Shown piece after piece: positions 10,796 through 22,345 of a stretch of 64,000 bases of DNA. The notes under the pieces are model-generated. The model was not told where the DNA came from, ran no database searches, and was given only the letters and a program-made list of their open reading frames with translations. Both the position numbers and the translations under genes were made by a program. Each line of letters starts with the position of its first letter. Position 1 is the stretch's first letter. Source of the DNA: Orobanche coerulescens (lineage: Eukaryota; Streptophyta; Magnoliopsida; Lamiales; Orobanchaceae); contig CM065806.1 of NCBI GenBank assembly GCA_033398695.1, forward strand, positions 41,503,001 through 41,567,000. Direction: 5' to 3'.

Positions 10796-13700
10796 TGTAA
10801 CACCCCCAATCCGCTCAGGGATATTACACGCCGTAGAACCTTTCCTCAAGGATCTACCAGGCTGGTAACAACATATAACAACTCAACGATGCCTTTAAGG
10901 CTAAAATGACTCAGTAGACCGATTTGGTCTTTCAATAAATACATACAACTCAAATACAACTCATGCCCACGCAGGGGTCAAAACACAACCACACCCGTAC
11001 AACGGGAAAAATATAGCAGCGGAAAATAAAGTACAACTGAACCAATAAACAATGTACGGTTCCTCATATGATTAGTATCGATCATCTTTCATCATCCTTC
11101 GTACCGACCCTGTGTTATGCTCCAAAACCTGAATGCAAAAATAGACATCCACCCCCGAATACTCGGGGGTTAGCAAAACTCCACTGTTTTGCTAGTGCAA
11201 GTACAAGTGCAAAAATACGAGTCATACAATTCACATTCCACGAATAACAATAACCAGGAATCCTCAAAGATCCAAACGAAACGAAAAGTACTTCCCGAGG
11301 CAGGAATTTGAGAAAACGTTCCAAAACCGAAAGATCACAAATCAATGGAAATAATTTATAAAACAGTTTAGAATGCCATCGCGAGTTTTAATAGAAAACA
11401 ATTTAGGATTATCAAATCCCACTTTTCAAAACTCAAAAGACGAAAGGGGTCACCGCCCCAAGGTTTACTTTCCGTAAAATGACCTTTACCAAACCGTTGG
11501 GATTTTATCCCCAAATCCGTAAAATGACCTTTACAAAACCATTGGGATTTTAGCCCCACATCTCATCAACTCACAGTACACGAGAACGACAACAAGGTTC
11601 GTCTTCCAACATCAAAATCCACAATTAAAGGATTTAATACAAACAACAAAATACTCTAGTGCCATCCTAGCCAAGTAAGCCAAACGAACAACTTACCTCT
11701 TACACACTTAGTCGATGCATGCAATCATGAAAACCATTCGAAAGCACTCATTTCCGGAAATGCCAATATCAAATCACGTTTGCAAAATGCACCACAATTA
11801 ACCGTCGATCCACGTCTCTGTGGACCCCTACCGAGACCCCGTCTGATCTAACCCATAGTGGTTAAAAGCAAGCTAGTCGATCCACGTCTCTGTGGACCCC
11901 TACCGAGACCCCGTTGGATCTAACCCGTAGTGAGCATACACACACACACTCATGAAATACTAATATGCTAATAATGTAAGTTCATCAAGAATACTTACTA
12001 GAGATGGCCACTTACTCGACGTCGTTATCAAACTCTTCAAAACACAATAACAAGATTAAACACGGAATACACGATTCCATAACTTTAAACAACAGGGATA
12101 TCATCAAAGCCTTCAACGTTCAAAAAGACCAAATCATAATCAATTCCCAAAAGACACCGTTCACAAAACACACATGCGTTTTGAAAGAGAGCCTTTAACG
12201 AGGACAAATCGAAATCTTTTGAAACTTCATTTCAAACAACCAAACAAACACACTAAGACGATCACCGATCATCATATCCACAAAATAATAAATGTATGAG
12301 CAAGGTACTTGCCTCGAATAAGAACAATGCGGAGAATTGACCGAAGTAGGTTGGCACGAACTGACTACGAACCCGCCGACTCCACCGAAAGCCAACTCTA
12401 GCGATAATAAACTACGAAGGACAATAACGACAATGAAAATGAATTCCATAGCACGACTTAAAGCCGTTGAATTCAAAGAACGAATGACGAAAGTTCAAGT
12501 GTTTCCCCCAAAACTGCCAAGAACACAATTCGTCCCGACAAAACACAAAAACATAATTCCAAGGTGAAATATGGATATACAGTCCATAGAATGTGTTTAA
12601 CAACATCATTTAACCACAATCGATCCATCAAAAACGGACGAAAAACGAGATCGAGAACAAATCCCCCAAAAAGTCGATTCGAAGGAAATTAAGAAATATA
12701 CTTTGATTCGACGAAGAACAATGGATTAAATGATGTTAAACACAAGAATACTACCAAGATTAATCATACCCATCGTGAATTAAACAACAATACGGAACGA
12801 ATAGGACAAAAATGCAAAAACCCCTAAATTCAAGAATTTAGGGTTCTAAGAAGAGATTACCTTGATTCGCTGGATCAAAGGATGATAACGGATGATTAAT
12901 CGATGATATGAACTCAAGAACTTCATGTATTTGTTGATAAACATCATGGCTCGAAGATACCCAAGTCTCTAGCCGCGGAAGATAAAGAGAGGAAATGAAA
13001 AACGAGAGGAAATGTGACTGCTCTGTCACATTTATACAGGTGCAGCCTAGCGAGCGCTAGGCTGCCGAGCTAGCGTACGCTATCGGCCCAGGCCGCAGTC
13101 CAGAGACACTGCTCGGCCAGGTAGCGCGCGCATCCTTTCGGCCGTAGCGTGCGCTACCTGCCGGTCATAGCATACGTAGTGTCCGGAAGTAGCGTGCGCT
13201 ACCTGCCGATCCACCCGAGTCGATACCCGCTGCGCTCGCCTCGGCAGCTAGCGTCGTCGGCCGGCCGATAACGTGCGCTACTCTTGCCCGATTAGCGAGC
13301 GATCTTTGTGATAGCATGCGCTACGCCGGTTCTGTCGCGTCAGCGGCCGGCGATGCCATAGCCGTCCGGGCCAGACCGCCACCGTCCGGTGACTGCTCCG
13401 CCATGACCCGGCGACTCAATTTCCAAAACGCACGGAACGAACACGACGAAAAGTTCGCGGACAACATCAACGACCCGAAATGAAAACATAATGCAATAAT
13501 TATTCATACGCGACCAAGAAAAGGGTCGAGACAACAAATACAGATACGGATACCCATAACTTTGGGTAAATTACAAAATGGCCCAAAACGCCCGAAAATC
13601 ATGATACGTGATCGAATAACCAAACCGAAGTTCACAACACGTCTAACAAAGTTAAAGGGACTTACGGGAAACTCGAAACAGCAGTTTCGAACGAGATTCG

Positions 13701-13894
13701 CAAGAATCGAACTCAAGTGCGGAAAAGTCACTAAAAAGCACGGAACTCAACAAAACAACACCGAAACGAACTCGGATGACAAAAAGTGTAGAATTAATCA
13801 TTCTCAGAATGACGAAACGGTCACGACCGAGTCATCAAAACGGACTTCCACCGAAAAATATAAATTACCGGAAATCGAAATTACGGGTATTACA
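10796..13894 (-). repeat. family A LTR copy 3 (3099 bp)
   Basis: Complete LTR on the minus strand from 13894 (TGTAATACCC) to 10796 (GGGTGTTACA). The dimer is at 11804/11876, the TATA box at 13031-13036 and the palindrome array at about 13045-13325. The 13210-13400 part differs from copies 1 and 2 by several short losses (for example around CCAGTACC), which could be real divergence or consensus error. Confidence 0.9.
13045..13325. promoter_or_regulatory. CG-palindrome array upstream of LTR 3 TATA box
   Basis: TAGCGAGCGCTA, TAGCGTACGCTA, TAGCGTGCGCTA (twice) and related variants lie between the TATA box and U3 in LTR sense. Confidence 0.6.
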
Positions 13895-14180
13895 CCAATC
13901 CTTTCAGTCATTCATGTTGTTGTCATTTATTTTCCGCTGCAAATTTCCATTTGGATAATTCGTTTCATTCAGTGTTGTGTATTTTATCTTCATATAAAAT
14001 ATACATGTATTCGGTATTATCTTGGGTGTGTTGAAATGAAACTCCTCATTGGAGTAATTGATGATATAATGTGGTTCGGTACTACAATTATATTATTTAA
14101 TTCATTAATTTTCATTCGCCTGGTGGGTCCCAGTCGGGGGTCCATGGCACTGTAATATCCGCCTAGTTTGGGGTGTTACA
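13895..14180 (+). mobile_element. gypsy LTR fragment X (3' end only)
   Basis: The 3' terminal block resembles family A/B LTR ends (TTATTTTCCGCTGC near 13926, and GTAATATCCGCC...GGGGTGTTACA at the end, 14180) but in + orientation. It begins abruptly at the outer edge of family A LTR 3 and is followed directly by the copia 1 leader. It is probably a truncated solo LTR or the scar of an older gypsy insertion. No coding content. Confidence 0.55.
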
Positions 14181-14233
14181 AATTCAATCTTGTCTAAATC
14201 AATGCAGAGGAACGAAACATTATCTCTTTTAAA

Positions 14234-15050
14234 ATGGCAAAGAACCCACTTGCAATACTACTTGAAGAGAATCTCCTTACTGGCCCCAACTTTGTTGACT
14301 GGTTGCAAAATCTGATGATTTTAATCAGCATGGAGTCTCTGGGATACGTCTTAAAGGTGGACATTCCACCGACTCCAGTCCGGACTAGGGGTAATCAAGA
14401 AGAAATTTACGTCCATGAAAAATGGGTCAAGGATGATGTGCTGGTCCGTGGCTTTATGATGGGCTCAATGAGTAATAAGCTGCAAAGAGCGCACGAGAAA
14501 ATGACTTCTGTTAGGCAGATTCTCGCACACTTGACCGAGCTTTATGGAGAGCACAGTAGGACTGCTAGATATGAGATATCAAAGTAGTTATTCAGTGCTA
14601 GGATGAAGGAAGGGGAGAAAGTGGGAGACCACGTCCTCAAGATGATCTCTATGATTGAGAGGCTCGAGGTGCTCAACTTTCACATGGATTTATCCCTCCG
14701 AATTGATCTCATGCTTCAATCTCTACCTGACTCCGTCATGCAGTTTGTAATGAATTTGAACTATAATGAAATTTCGTGCACATTAGGTGGCCTAATGAAC
14801 AAACTGGTGACGGCACGGTCTAACATGAAAACTAAGCCGAGAGAGGCTGCTCTTGTGATTTCTTCTGGGCCTCAAAGGTCCAAGAACAAGAAGAGAAAGA
14901 CCTATGAGCAGTATAAACCCAAGAAAGGGGTGCAGAAAGGCAAGGGCAAGGCCCTAAAGGTTCAGAAGGTAGGCGGTCCCAAACCTACGGACAAATGTCT
15001 TGAATGCGGCTAGCTGGGCCACTGGCGTAGGACTTGTCCCAATATAAATG
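14234..15050 (+). pseudogene. gag: copia 1 gag (nucleocapsid) remnant
   Basis: Starting at the ATG at 14234, the reading frame gives a copia-type gag: an N-terminal UBN2-like segment containing FVDWLQNLMILI and YVLKVDIPP, then a basic region, then a CCHC zinc knuckle at about 14996-15038 (CLECG, stop, LGHWRRTC). A stop at 14585-14587 and another inside the knuckle break the frame. Gag would package the element RNA into cytoplasmic particles. The leader of about 50 bp before the ATG belongs to the element, but the primer site is lost. Confidence 0.8.
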
Positions 15051-15963
15051 GCGCATCAGGTACAGAACTTTCTGTTTTTGAAACTGATTGTTCCGCTACT
15101 GTATATTCTACCTCATGTATTCTGGATTCAGATGCTACTTCTCATATTTGTACTATGAATCAGGATCTGGAACGAAGTAGGCAGCTTGAAGCTGGGGAAG
15201 TGATGGTCACTATCGGAAGCGTACAAAGTGTTTAGGAAACCGATATTGGATCACTCCTACTTTGTTTGGAATTTGGTTTTATTTTGACGTTAGATGAAGT
15301 ACTGGTTTTGCCCAAGGGGTATAAAAACATTGTATCCATTCCAGTCTTGGACCGGAAAGGATTTTCTTTCTTCATTGGCAATGGTAGTTGTAAAATTTAT
15401 TTTCGAAATAAATTGGTTGGTACAGCTATATTGTTGAATCGTTTATATCATCTGAACTTACAAAATAAATCAGCAGTGGACACTATAACTAGGAAATGTG
15501 GCAGGCATGATACTAACCAAGCTCTTAAGTGGCACCTTAGACTTGGTCACGTTGGTCAGACCAAGATTCACAAAATGGAGAAAGATGGACTTTTAAGTAC
15601 ATTGGGTGAAGAACCCTATCCAACTTGTGAACCCTGCCTTAGAGGCAAGATGATTAAGTCCCCCATCAAAGGGACATTTGAAAAGGCTGCTGAGAAACTT
15701 GTGTTGGTACATACCAATGTTTGTGGTGCTTTAGAAGCAGCACGAGACGGATATCAATATTTCATAACGTTCATAGATGATCATACTAGGTATGGGATTG
15801 TGTACTTGATGGAAAATAAATCCGAAGCCTTTACTAAATTTAATGAATTTAAGGCCCTAGTTGAAAAATAGACTGGATGTCATATCAAAGCACTTCGGTC
15901 AGAACGAGGTGGCGAGTATATGAGCACCGAGTTTGATGAGTTCTTTAAGGAACATGGAAAAGT
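15051..15963 (+). pseudogene. pol: copia 1 protease and N-terminal integrase remnant
   Basis: The aspartic protease motif is at 15122-15145 and reads LDSDATSH where the family has DSGATSH, so the active-site glycine is changed. A stop follows near 15234. The GAG-pre-integrase zinc region (WHLRLGH...CEPCLRGK) lies at about 15530-15652. The integrase core begins at about 15700: the first catalytic Asp position reads VHTNVCG (usually HTDV) and the second reads RSERGGEY (usually SDRGGEY), both substituted, with a stop at 15869. The coding sequence is broken at 15963 by copia element 2. Tn-like strand transfer by this enzyme is not possible. Confidence 0.8.
15959..15963. repeat. target-site duplication, left copy (AAAGT)
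   Basis: AAAGT precedes the copia 2 LTR here and ATAGT follows it at 20129-20133. The duplicated segment at 32438-32442 retains ATAGT, so the first copy has one substitution. Confidence 0.75.
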
Positions 15964-16982
15964 TTTTGATGGGATATTGGTCGGTATCGCCGTTTGTTGA
16001 TAGAATTATAAAACTCTTTCACATTACGGAAGCGATTTTAAATAAAGGTGCGAAAAGATAAATCGACACAGGATTTATAGAGGTTCGGCCAAACGTGCCT
16101 ACGTCCTCTCTCGATATCTTTTTCTTTAGGCTAAAGATAAACCTCTGCACCTCTCTTCTATCGGTCGAGGAATAACCATTACAAACTCGTCTTCTATCGG
16201 TCTGAGTAAACTGTTCAATCACTTGTCTTTATGTCGGTCCAAGTTAAACCATTTTCCTTTTCTATTGGACAAGGAATCAACCAATACAGCTTTCTATGGG
16301 TACTAGATAAACCTCACTTAGATATCGATTACGATTCTAACAATGCCGAATCCTTGATCCTAATAATACCGAATCCAATCGTATCTTTTCTTTTTCCTCT
16401 CTTGTATGATTTCGTGTATAACACTCAATCACGTATCAATATAAGCTCAAGTACAACAACTAGAATGATTACAATGATATCTCAAGTATGAATGCTTTGC
16501 TCAATATTGTTGTATTGTTTGATACCAAATGGTTTGGTATTTATAACCATTTCCATCAAACTAGCCGTTAGTCACTTTGGACTTGCTAGCGTGCGCTAGT
16601 CTTTCTTCATAACGTGTGTTACGCTGGTTACATACATTATGGCTGTGCTGTAGTGTACGTTATCGACTTCCAATTTCAGTCCAGTGGCTTTCGTTTTTGC
16701 TGTTACATACGTTGTCACTTCACGTTTACGTGCGTTATCTTATCTCATTAGCGTACGTTAATCCTTAGACGTAGCGTGCGTTAATCATATATCCGTTGCA
16801 TCAAATTTGTCAAACTATTCGTTGAGCCTTTGACTTTGACCAGAATCTTTCCAACATTCATCTTTTTGAATTCGTATTCAAACATCATTACGTACGTTAA
16901 CACTTTTGTGTTACGTACGTTAGCCTCCTTCGATAGCGTACGTTATGCTTCCTTTGTAGCGTGCGCTATCTTCATCAGGTAG
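15964..16982 (-). repeat. copia 2 3' LTR, truncated
   Basis: Homologous to 18896-19920 and to 32443-33461. The TATA box is at 16540-16545 (minus) with a CG-palindrome array at about 16580-16970. The LTR start and polypurine tract are missing. Confidence 0.8.
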
Positions 16983-17500
16983 ATATTTATACGAATCAAA
17001 GTTTTCGACTTTGATCGTTTCTGTAGTTTCTCCCATATTTTCTTTTTCTATTTTTTTCTACTTCTTATTTTCATTTTTCAACTTCTTCGTTTATTTTTCA
17101 ACTTTCTCCTTTTTATTTTTCTCGTCATTCTTCCATTACGCTTTTTATCCCATTCGACTCTTTTCTCCCCCTTTTTGTTATCAGCAAAAAGTGTAAATAA
17201 AGTATACCAAATTAGGATAAAATATGTTATAATTCAATAAGCATAGAAAGGGTAAAACTCCCCCTCACAAAAATCTCCCCTTTAAAAAAATATAAACTCC
17301 CACTGAGTAAAATAATTATTGATAAAAAATAATTTTTATTTTTGGGGATCCAACCGATAGTTAGTTTTTCTCTCGAGACATAGACGATATTCGGAATAAA
17401 AGTTCCGTTTGGAATCCAAATCTTTTTGTTTTTTATCGTCTGTCGTGGGCTTTTACAACTCGTAAAATGATGCCCAATTTTTAAACATTTTCACACCGGG
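16983..17500 (-). mobile_element. copia 2 3' untranslated interior
   Basis: T-rich on the + strand (A-rich in element sense), containing CTCCCCCTTTTTG near 17163 and CTCCCC runs near 17255-17280. These are purine-rich tracts in element sense. No coding sequence seen. Confidence 0.6.
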
Positions 17501-18838
17501 GTATTTTGAAATTTAAGGATTCGTTTTTAGTATGCGGTTTGAATCCTAACCCCTGTTTATTCAAACACAAAACATTTGTTCAAATTTTTCATTTCCACAT
17601 GAAAATTTCTTCGTTAAAACCTTTAGTTCGTCTTGAACTTTCAAGAGATCATTCTTTAAAATATTTTCATTTTCAACGCATTGAGAATGATCGGTTTCGA
17701 CAAATTTCCCTTTTTCAAGAATTTTGAAAACTTCATTTTCCAATGATTTATTTTTAGTTTGAAGGAATTTTATTTCACTTAAAGCATTTTGATAATCCGT
17801 ATGCAATAATTCAAATGCTTCAAATAATTCATCGTGAGACGATGTACTTACTTGACTTTCGACGTCGCTTTCGTCAAATGAACTTCGTGCCATGAGTGCG
17901 AGGTTATTTTGATTGATATAATATTCGTCCTCGTCTTCGTCATTCCACGTGGCAATTAAAACTTCCTTTTTAGGATTTGCATGGCAATTCTTCGCGAAGT
18001 GGCCTGATTTACCACAGACTCGACAGTTGTTGTCGAATTTCTTCATTCCGCCCGAGATGTCTCTCTTTCTCCGGTTTAATAAGTGTTGGAACTTATTAAT
18101 ATTCTGGGCATAATATGCCGATTCTTCGTCACTTTTGTCCACCGGGATTTCTTCTTTGTTTCTCGACATCTTAGCCTTTGTGGCTATCATTCTATCCTTC
18201 GGTTTTGGCTTGGCATTCCGAGATTTTAGGACAATCTCGTAGTTTATAAGTGAACCACGAGAGCACTAAAATCAAGATTGTTTAAATCTTTTGATTCCAT
18301 TATTTCCGTCACCGTTCCATCCCATTCTCGAGGTAGTGATCGTAGGATCTTCTTAACTTCTTCACTACTTGAAAGGGGTTTTCCATAACATGCCAATTCA
18401 TTCGTAATGACCGAAAATCAGTCGAGCGTAATTGTGATGGATTCTTCTTCTTTCATTTAGAATAGCTCGTAATCATGAAGAAGCATTCTAATCTTCGTCT
18501 CCTTGACTTGAGACGTTCTTTCATGTGTGACTTCAAGCATTTTCCATATTTCTTTCGCACTATCAGATGAGGATATCCGGTTGTGTTCTTCCGGATTTAA
18601 TGCAGAATATAATAATTGCGTGGCTTTGCAATTATAGTGGTCGTTTTTCCAATCCGCATCATCATACTCTTCAAAAGTTTTGAGAGTTCCGTTCGAGTTC
18701 AATGGAATTTTGGGACCAAGACAGATTACTTTCCACAATTCAATGTCGTAAGCTCGAATGAATATTGACATCTTCTTCTTCCATGTCATGAAGTTAGATC
18801 CGTCAAAAAATGGTGGTCGGGGCAAGTTGAAACGCCAT
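17500..18838 (-). pseudogene. gag: copia 2 gag with CCHC zinc knuckle
   Basis: The ATG at 18838 (minus) starts MAFQLA, followed by one extra C that shifts the frame before RPPFFDGSNFMTWKKKM, a typical copia gag N-terminus (DUF4219/UBN2). A TAG at about 18455 replaces a Gln present in the second copy (ELFQMK). The middle part shows UBN2 gag features, and the C-terminal part has the CCHC knuckle CRVCGKSGHFAKNC at about 17983-18030, then an acidic, coiled-coil-like tail. An 11-bp deletion near 17565 relative to the second copy truncates the end. Gag alone could supply or borrow particles, but no enzyme domains follow. Confidence 0.8.
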
Positions 18839-18879
18839 TTGGATCTTCTCCTCGGATGTTAAGCTGCTTCTAGGAGGTA

Positions 18880-18893
18880 CCACTCTGATACCA
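18880..18893 (-). other. primer-binding site of copia 2
   Basis: Minus strand TGGTATCAGAGTGG, two bases from the LTR end at 18896. It is the standard initiator-Met tRNA primer site. Confidence 0.85.
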
Positions 18894-18895
18894 AT

Positions 18896-20128
18896 TGTTG
18901 GTGGGATACTGGTCGGTATCCCCATTTGGGGATAGAGTTATAAAACTCTTTCGATTGCCGTGCAAATCCTAAGTGAGGTTTTAATTACCACGTAATCGAC
19001 ATAGGATTTATAGAGGTTCGGCCAAATGTGCCTATGTCCTTTCTCGGTATCTTTTTTCTTTAGGCTAAAGATAAACCTCTGCACCCCTCTTCTATCGGTT
19101 GAGGGATAACCGTTACAAACTTGTCTTCTATCGGTCCAAGTAAACCGTTCAATCACTTGTCTCTATGTCTGTCCAAGTTAAACCGTTTTCTTTTTCTATT
19201 GGACAAGGAATCAACCAATCTAGAGTACTATATAAACCTCACTTAGATATCGATTGTGATTCTAACAATGCCGTATCCTTGATCCTAATAACACCGAATC
19301 CAATCGTATCCTTTCTTTTTCCTCTCTTGTATGATTTCGTATATAACACTCAATCACGTATCAATATAAGCTCAAGTACAACAACTAGAATAATTACAAT
19401 GACATCTCAAGTATGAATGCTTTGCTCAATGTTGTTGTATTGTTTGATACCAAGTGGTTTGGTATTTATAGCCATTTCCATAGCCGTTAGTCACTTTTGA
19501 CTTGCTAGCGGGCGCTAGTCTTTCTTCATAGCGTGCGTCACGCTGGTTACGTACGTTATGGTTGTGCTGTAGCGTACGTTATCGACTTCCAGTTTCATAC
19601 CACTAGCTTTCGTTTCTGCTGTTACGTACGTTGTCACTCCACGTTTACGTACATTATCTTGTCGCAGTAGCGTACATGAATCCTTAGACGTAACGTGCGT
19701 TAATCATATATCTGTTGCATCCAATTTGTCAAACTGTCCATTGAGTCTTTGACTTTGACCAGAATCTTTCCAACATTCATCTTGTTTAAATTCGTATTCA
19801 AACATCATTACGTACGTTAACACTTTTGTGTTACGTACGTTAGCCTCCTTCGATAGCGTACGTTATGCTTCCTTTGTAGCGTGCGCTATCTTCAGCAAGT
19901 AGGTCCTTCGATTACGTACGTTATGTGCTCGTCGTTACGTACATTACACGCTTTCGATAGCGTGAGCTATACAGTGTATATAGCATGCGTTAAGCTTGTT
20001 AATTCCAGATTTTTGCGTCTTGGACATCTCGTTGTTTTGTTTAGCTTCTTTGTTGTTTTACTTTGTTTAACAACTTAATCATCAAAACTCTAGTAATGAA
20101 TATTTGGACTAATTAAAATATTCCAACA
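18896..20128 (-). repeat. copia 2 5' LTR (1233 bp)
   Basis: The minus strand starts TGTTGGAATATTTTAATTAG at 20128 and ends CCACCAACA at 18896. The TATA box is at 19465-19470 (minus TATAAATACC), and the palindrome array fills most of the region between the TATA box and the LTR start. Confidence 0.85.
19503..19995. promoter_or_regulatory. CG-palindrome array upstream of the copia 2 TATA box
   Basis: About sixteen variants of TTACGTACGTTA, TAGCGTACGTTA and TAGCGTGCGCTA occur in 490 bp, for example ATTACGTACGTTAA near 19809, GTTACGTACGTTAG near 19830 and TAGCGTACGTTA near 19855. The motif class and its place upstream of TATA match the gypsy LTRs of this window. Confidence 0.7.
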
Positions 20129-20133
20129 ATAGT
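20129..20133. repeat. target-site duplication, right copy (ATAGT)
   Basis: Directly follows ...TTCCAACA. The partner is at 15959-15963. Confidence 0.75.
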
Positions 20134-22330
20134 TTCACAATTCATGCCACCAGGAACCCCATAGTTAAATGGTGTTTCAGAAAGGAGAAATCGGACATTG
20201 TTGGACATGGTCCGCTCCATGTTGAATTACATTGATTTACCAATTTACCTGTGGGGGTACGCCTTACTTATCGCTGCCTATATCCTTAATAGATGTCCTT
20301 CCAAATCGATTCCTATCACTCCGCATGAGATGTGGAAGGGTAAGAAACCAAGTCTTAATCACATAAGGATTTGTGGATGTTGAGCCTATGTTAAAAAGGC
20401 TAAGGTAGACAAATTGGAAGCAAGGTCCGTCAAGGGACGTTTCATTTGATACCGAGAGGACTTGATGGGTTATCTATTCTACATGCCAGAAGACCATATG
20501 GTCGTTGTGGCTCTAAAACCACACTTCCTTGAGGATGAATTCATTCAGGAAGGTGGCTTGGGTAGAAATGTCTCTTTGGAAGAGCATAAAGAAAATCCTG
20601 TGGTGACATCTGATTAGGGATCACGAACCAAACCTATTGTGACATAACCTCCACTTCGAAGGTCTGATAGGGTGTCTCAGTTACCTGAGAGGTATCGCTG
20701 TACACATGCTGAGGAACTGGGTCTCCACGACGTACCTGATACCCGTAAGGACGACCCTGTCACCTATGACCAAGCGATAGTGGATGTGGACTCCAATAAA
20801 TAGCAAGAAGCTATGTAAGCTAAGATAGACTCGATGCATGCCAACCAGGTCTGGACTCTAGTAGATTTACCAACTGACATGAAACCTATTAAAAGTAAAT
20901 GGATCTATAAGAGAAAGACTGATGGGGATGGCAAGCTTGATGCCTATAACGCCAGGCTTGTGTCAAAGGTTTATACCCCAAGGGAAGGGATCGATTATCA
21001 TGATACCTTCTCGCCCGTAGCTATGATCAAGTAGATTCGCATGATGCTTGCAATTGCTGCCCATTACGATTATGAAATATGGCAAATGGACGTCAAAATG
21101 GCTTTTCTAAATGGATACCTCAAGGAGGAAATCTACATGGAACAACCTATGGGTTTTGTGTCCAGAGGTAATTTTCATAAGGTGTGCAAGCTGCAACGAG
21201 CCATTTATGGGCTGAAGCAATCTTCTCGGAGTTGGAACCTTTGATTTGACGAAGCAGTCAAGGACTTCAACTTCGTGCAAAACAAGGAGGATATATGTGT
21301 TTACAAAAAGGTCAGTGGGAGCAACATTGCGTGTTTAGTACTATATGTAGATGATATTCTACTTATGGGAAATAATGTAGCAATGCTCAGCACTGTGAAA
21401 GCTTAGCTTTCTAAAACGTTCTCCATGTAAGACTTGGGAGAAGCTTCATATATTCTAGGGATCCGTCTTTACAGATATAGACCGCGAAGAATGATAGGAC
21501 TTTCCCAAGCCCTCTATATAGATAAGATCCTGAGAAGATTCAAGATGGATAATTCTAAAAGAGGGTTCCTTCCCATGCGGTATGGAATTCATCTCACCAA
21601 GAAAATGTGTCGTTAAAGTGAGGAAAACAAAAGAGAGATGAGTAAGGTACCCTATGCCTCGGCAGTGTGTAGCCTCATGTATGTTATGTTATGCACGAGA
21701 CAAGACTTAGCCTACGCTGTAAGTGTGGTAAGTCGATTTCAATCAAACCCGAGAAGGGAACACTGGACTGCCGTTAAGAACATTCTTAAATACTTAAGAA
21801 GGACTAGAGATATGGTTCTTACTTATGGTGGTGGAGAACTGAAGGTGGTTGGATTCACCGATCCTGATTTTCAAGGAGACAAGGATGATTCTAAGTCGAC
21901 ATCTGGGTATTTGTTTACTATCAATGGAGGAGCAGTATCTTGCAGAAGCTCCAAGCAAAGCACTACGGCAGATTCCACCTACCAAACAGAGTACCAAGAT
22001 GCCTCATAGGCTATCAAGGAAGCATTTTGGATGCAGAAGTTTGTGCAACAACTTCAAGTGGTGCCTAATGCGGAGCTGCCTATATCACAATTCTGTGATA
22101 ATGATGGAGATGTCGCCCAAGCCAAGGAGTCAAGGGCTCATCACAACACCAACCATACAGATAGAAAGTATCACATCGTTTGAGAGATGGTAGAAAAAGG
22201 ATATGTTTCGTTGCAAAGAGTAGACTCAGAAGATAATGTCTCTGACCCGCTGACTAAGATGTTATCTTAGGCTGTCTGGGAAAGACATCTGAAGAACATG
22301 GGTATTCGATACCATGATGTGTGGCATTGA
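20134..22330 (+). pseudogene. pol: copia 1 integrase C-terminus, reverse transcriptase and RNase H remnant
   Basis: The integrase resumes after copia 2 with NGVSERRNRTLLDMVRSM (catalytic Glu near 20180) and the C-terminal region. Reverse transcriptase begins near 20834 ([17 protein letters not shown]), and the active-site motif YVDD is intact at 21344-21355. RNase H follows at about 21850-22010 (GFTDPDFQGD, DSKSTSGYLF, SSKQSTTADS). At least ten stop codons interrupt the frame, for example at 20382, 21034, 21242, 21616 and 22008. The domain order and motifs are clearly Ty1/copia. The gene cannot make a full polyprotein. Confidence 0.85.
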
Positions 22331-22345
22331 GTACAAGTGGGAGAT
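22330..22345 (+). other. polypurine tract of copia 1
   Basis: AGTACAAGTGGGAGA directly precedes the 3' LTR start. Confidence 0.65.

Larger units (their letters stand above)
597..13894 (-). mobile_element. non-autonomous gypsy family A tandem array: LTR-internal-LTR-internal-LTR
   Basis: Three LTRs (597-2947 truncated, 5323-8426, 10796-13894) alternate with two internal regions (2948-5322 and 8427-10795), all on the minus strand, giving a direct-repeat unit of about 5.47 kb. Orientation follows from a primer-binding site (minus TGGTATCGGAGC) just outside the end of LTRs 2 and 3 and a polypurine tract (minus AAGGAGGGTA) just before the TGTAATACCC start of LTRs 1 and 2. The internal regions of about 2.37 kb contain no recognisable gag, protease, reverse transcriptase or integrase, so the element depended on an autonomous partner in trans. 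LTRs of about 3.1 kb with this short interior resemble LARD-like non-autonomous chromovirus derivatives. The array form is the usual product of unequal recombination between LTRs. Confidence 0.85.
15964..20128 (-). mobile_element. Ty1/copia element 2, gag-only (TR-GAG type), nested in copia 1
   Basis: In minus sense the element has a 5' LTR (18896-20128, TGTTGGAATATT...CCACCAACA), a primer site (18880-18893), a gag gene and a truncated 3' LTR (15964 to about 16982). The interior is only about 1.9 kb and holds gag but no protease, integrase or reverse transcriptase, so it is a non-autonomous copia derivative. Compared with the second copy at 32443, about 325 bp spanning the 3' LTR start and polypurine tract are deleted at about 16982. 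The insertion is flanked by A(A/T)AGT repeats. Confidence 0.85.

Noticed and set aside
13562..14155. A 197-codon + strand ORF
   Set aside because: It runs from antisense family A LTR into LTR fragment X across their junction and has no domain; a chance reading frame.
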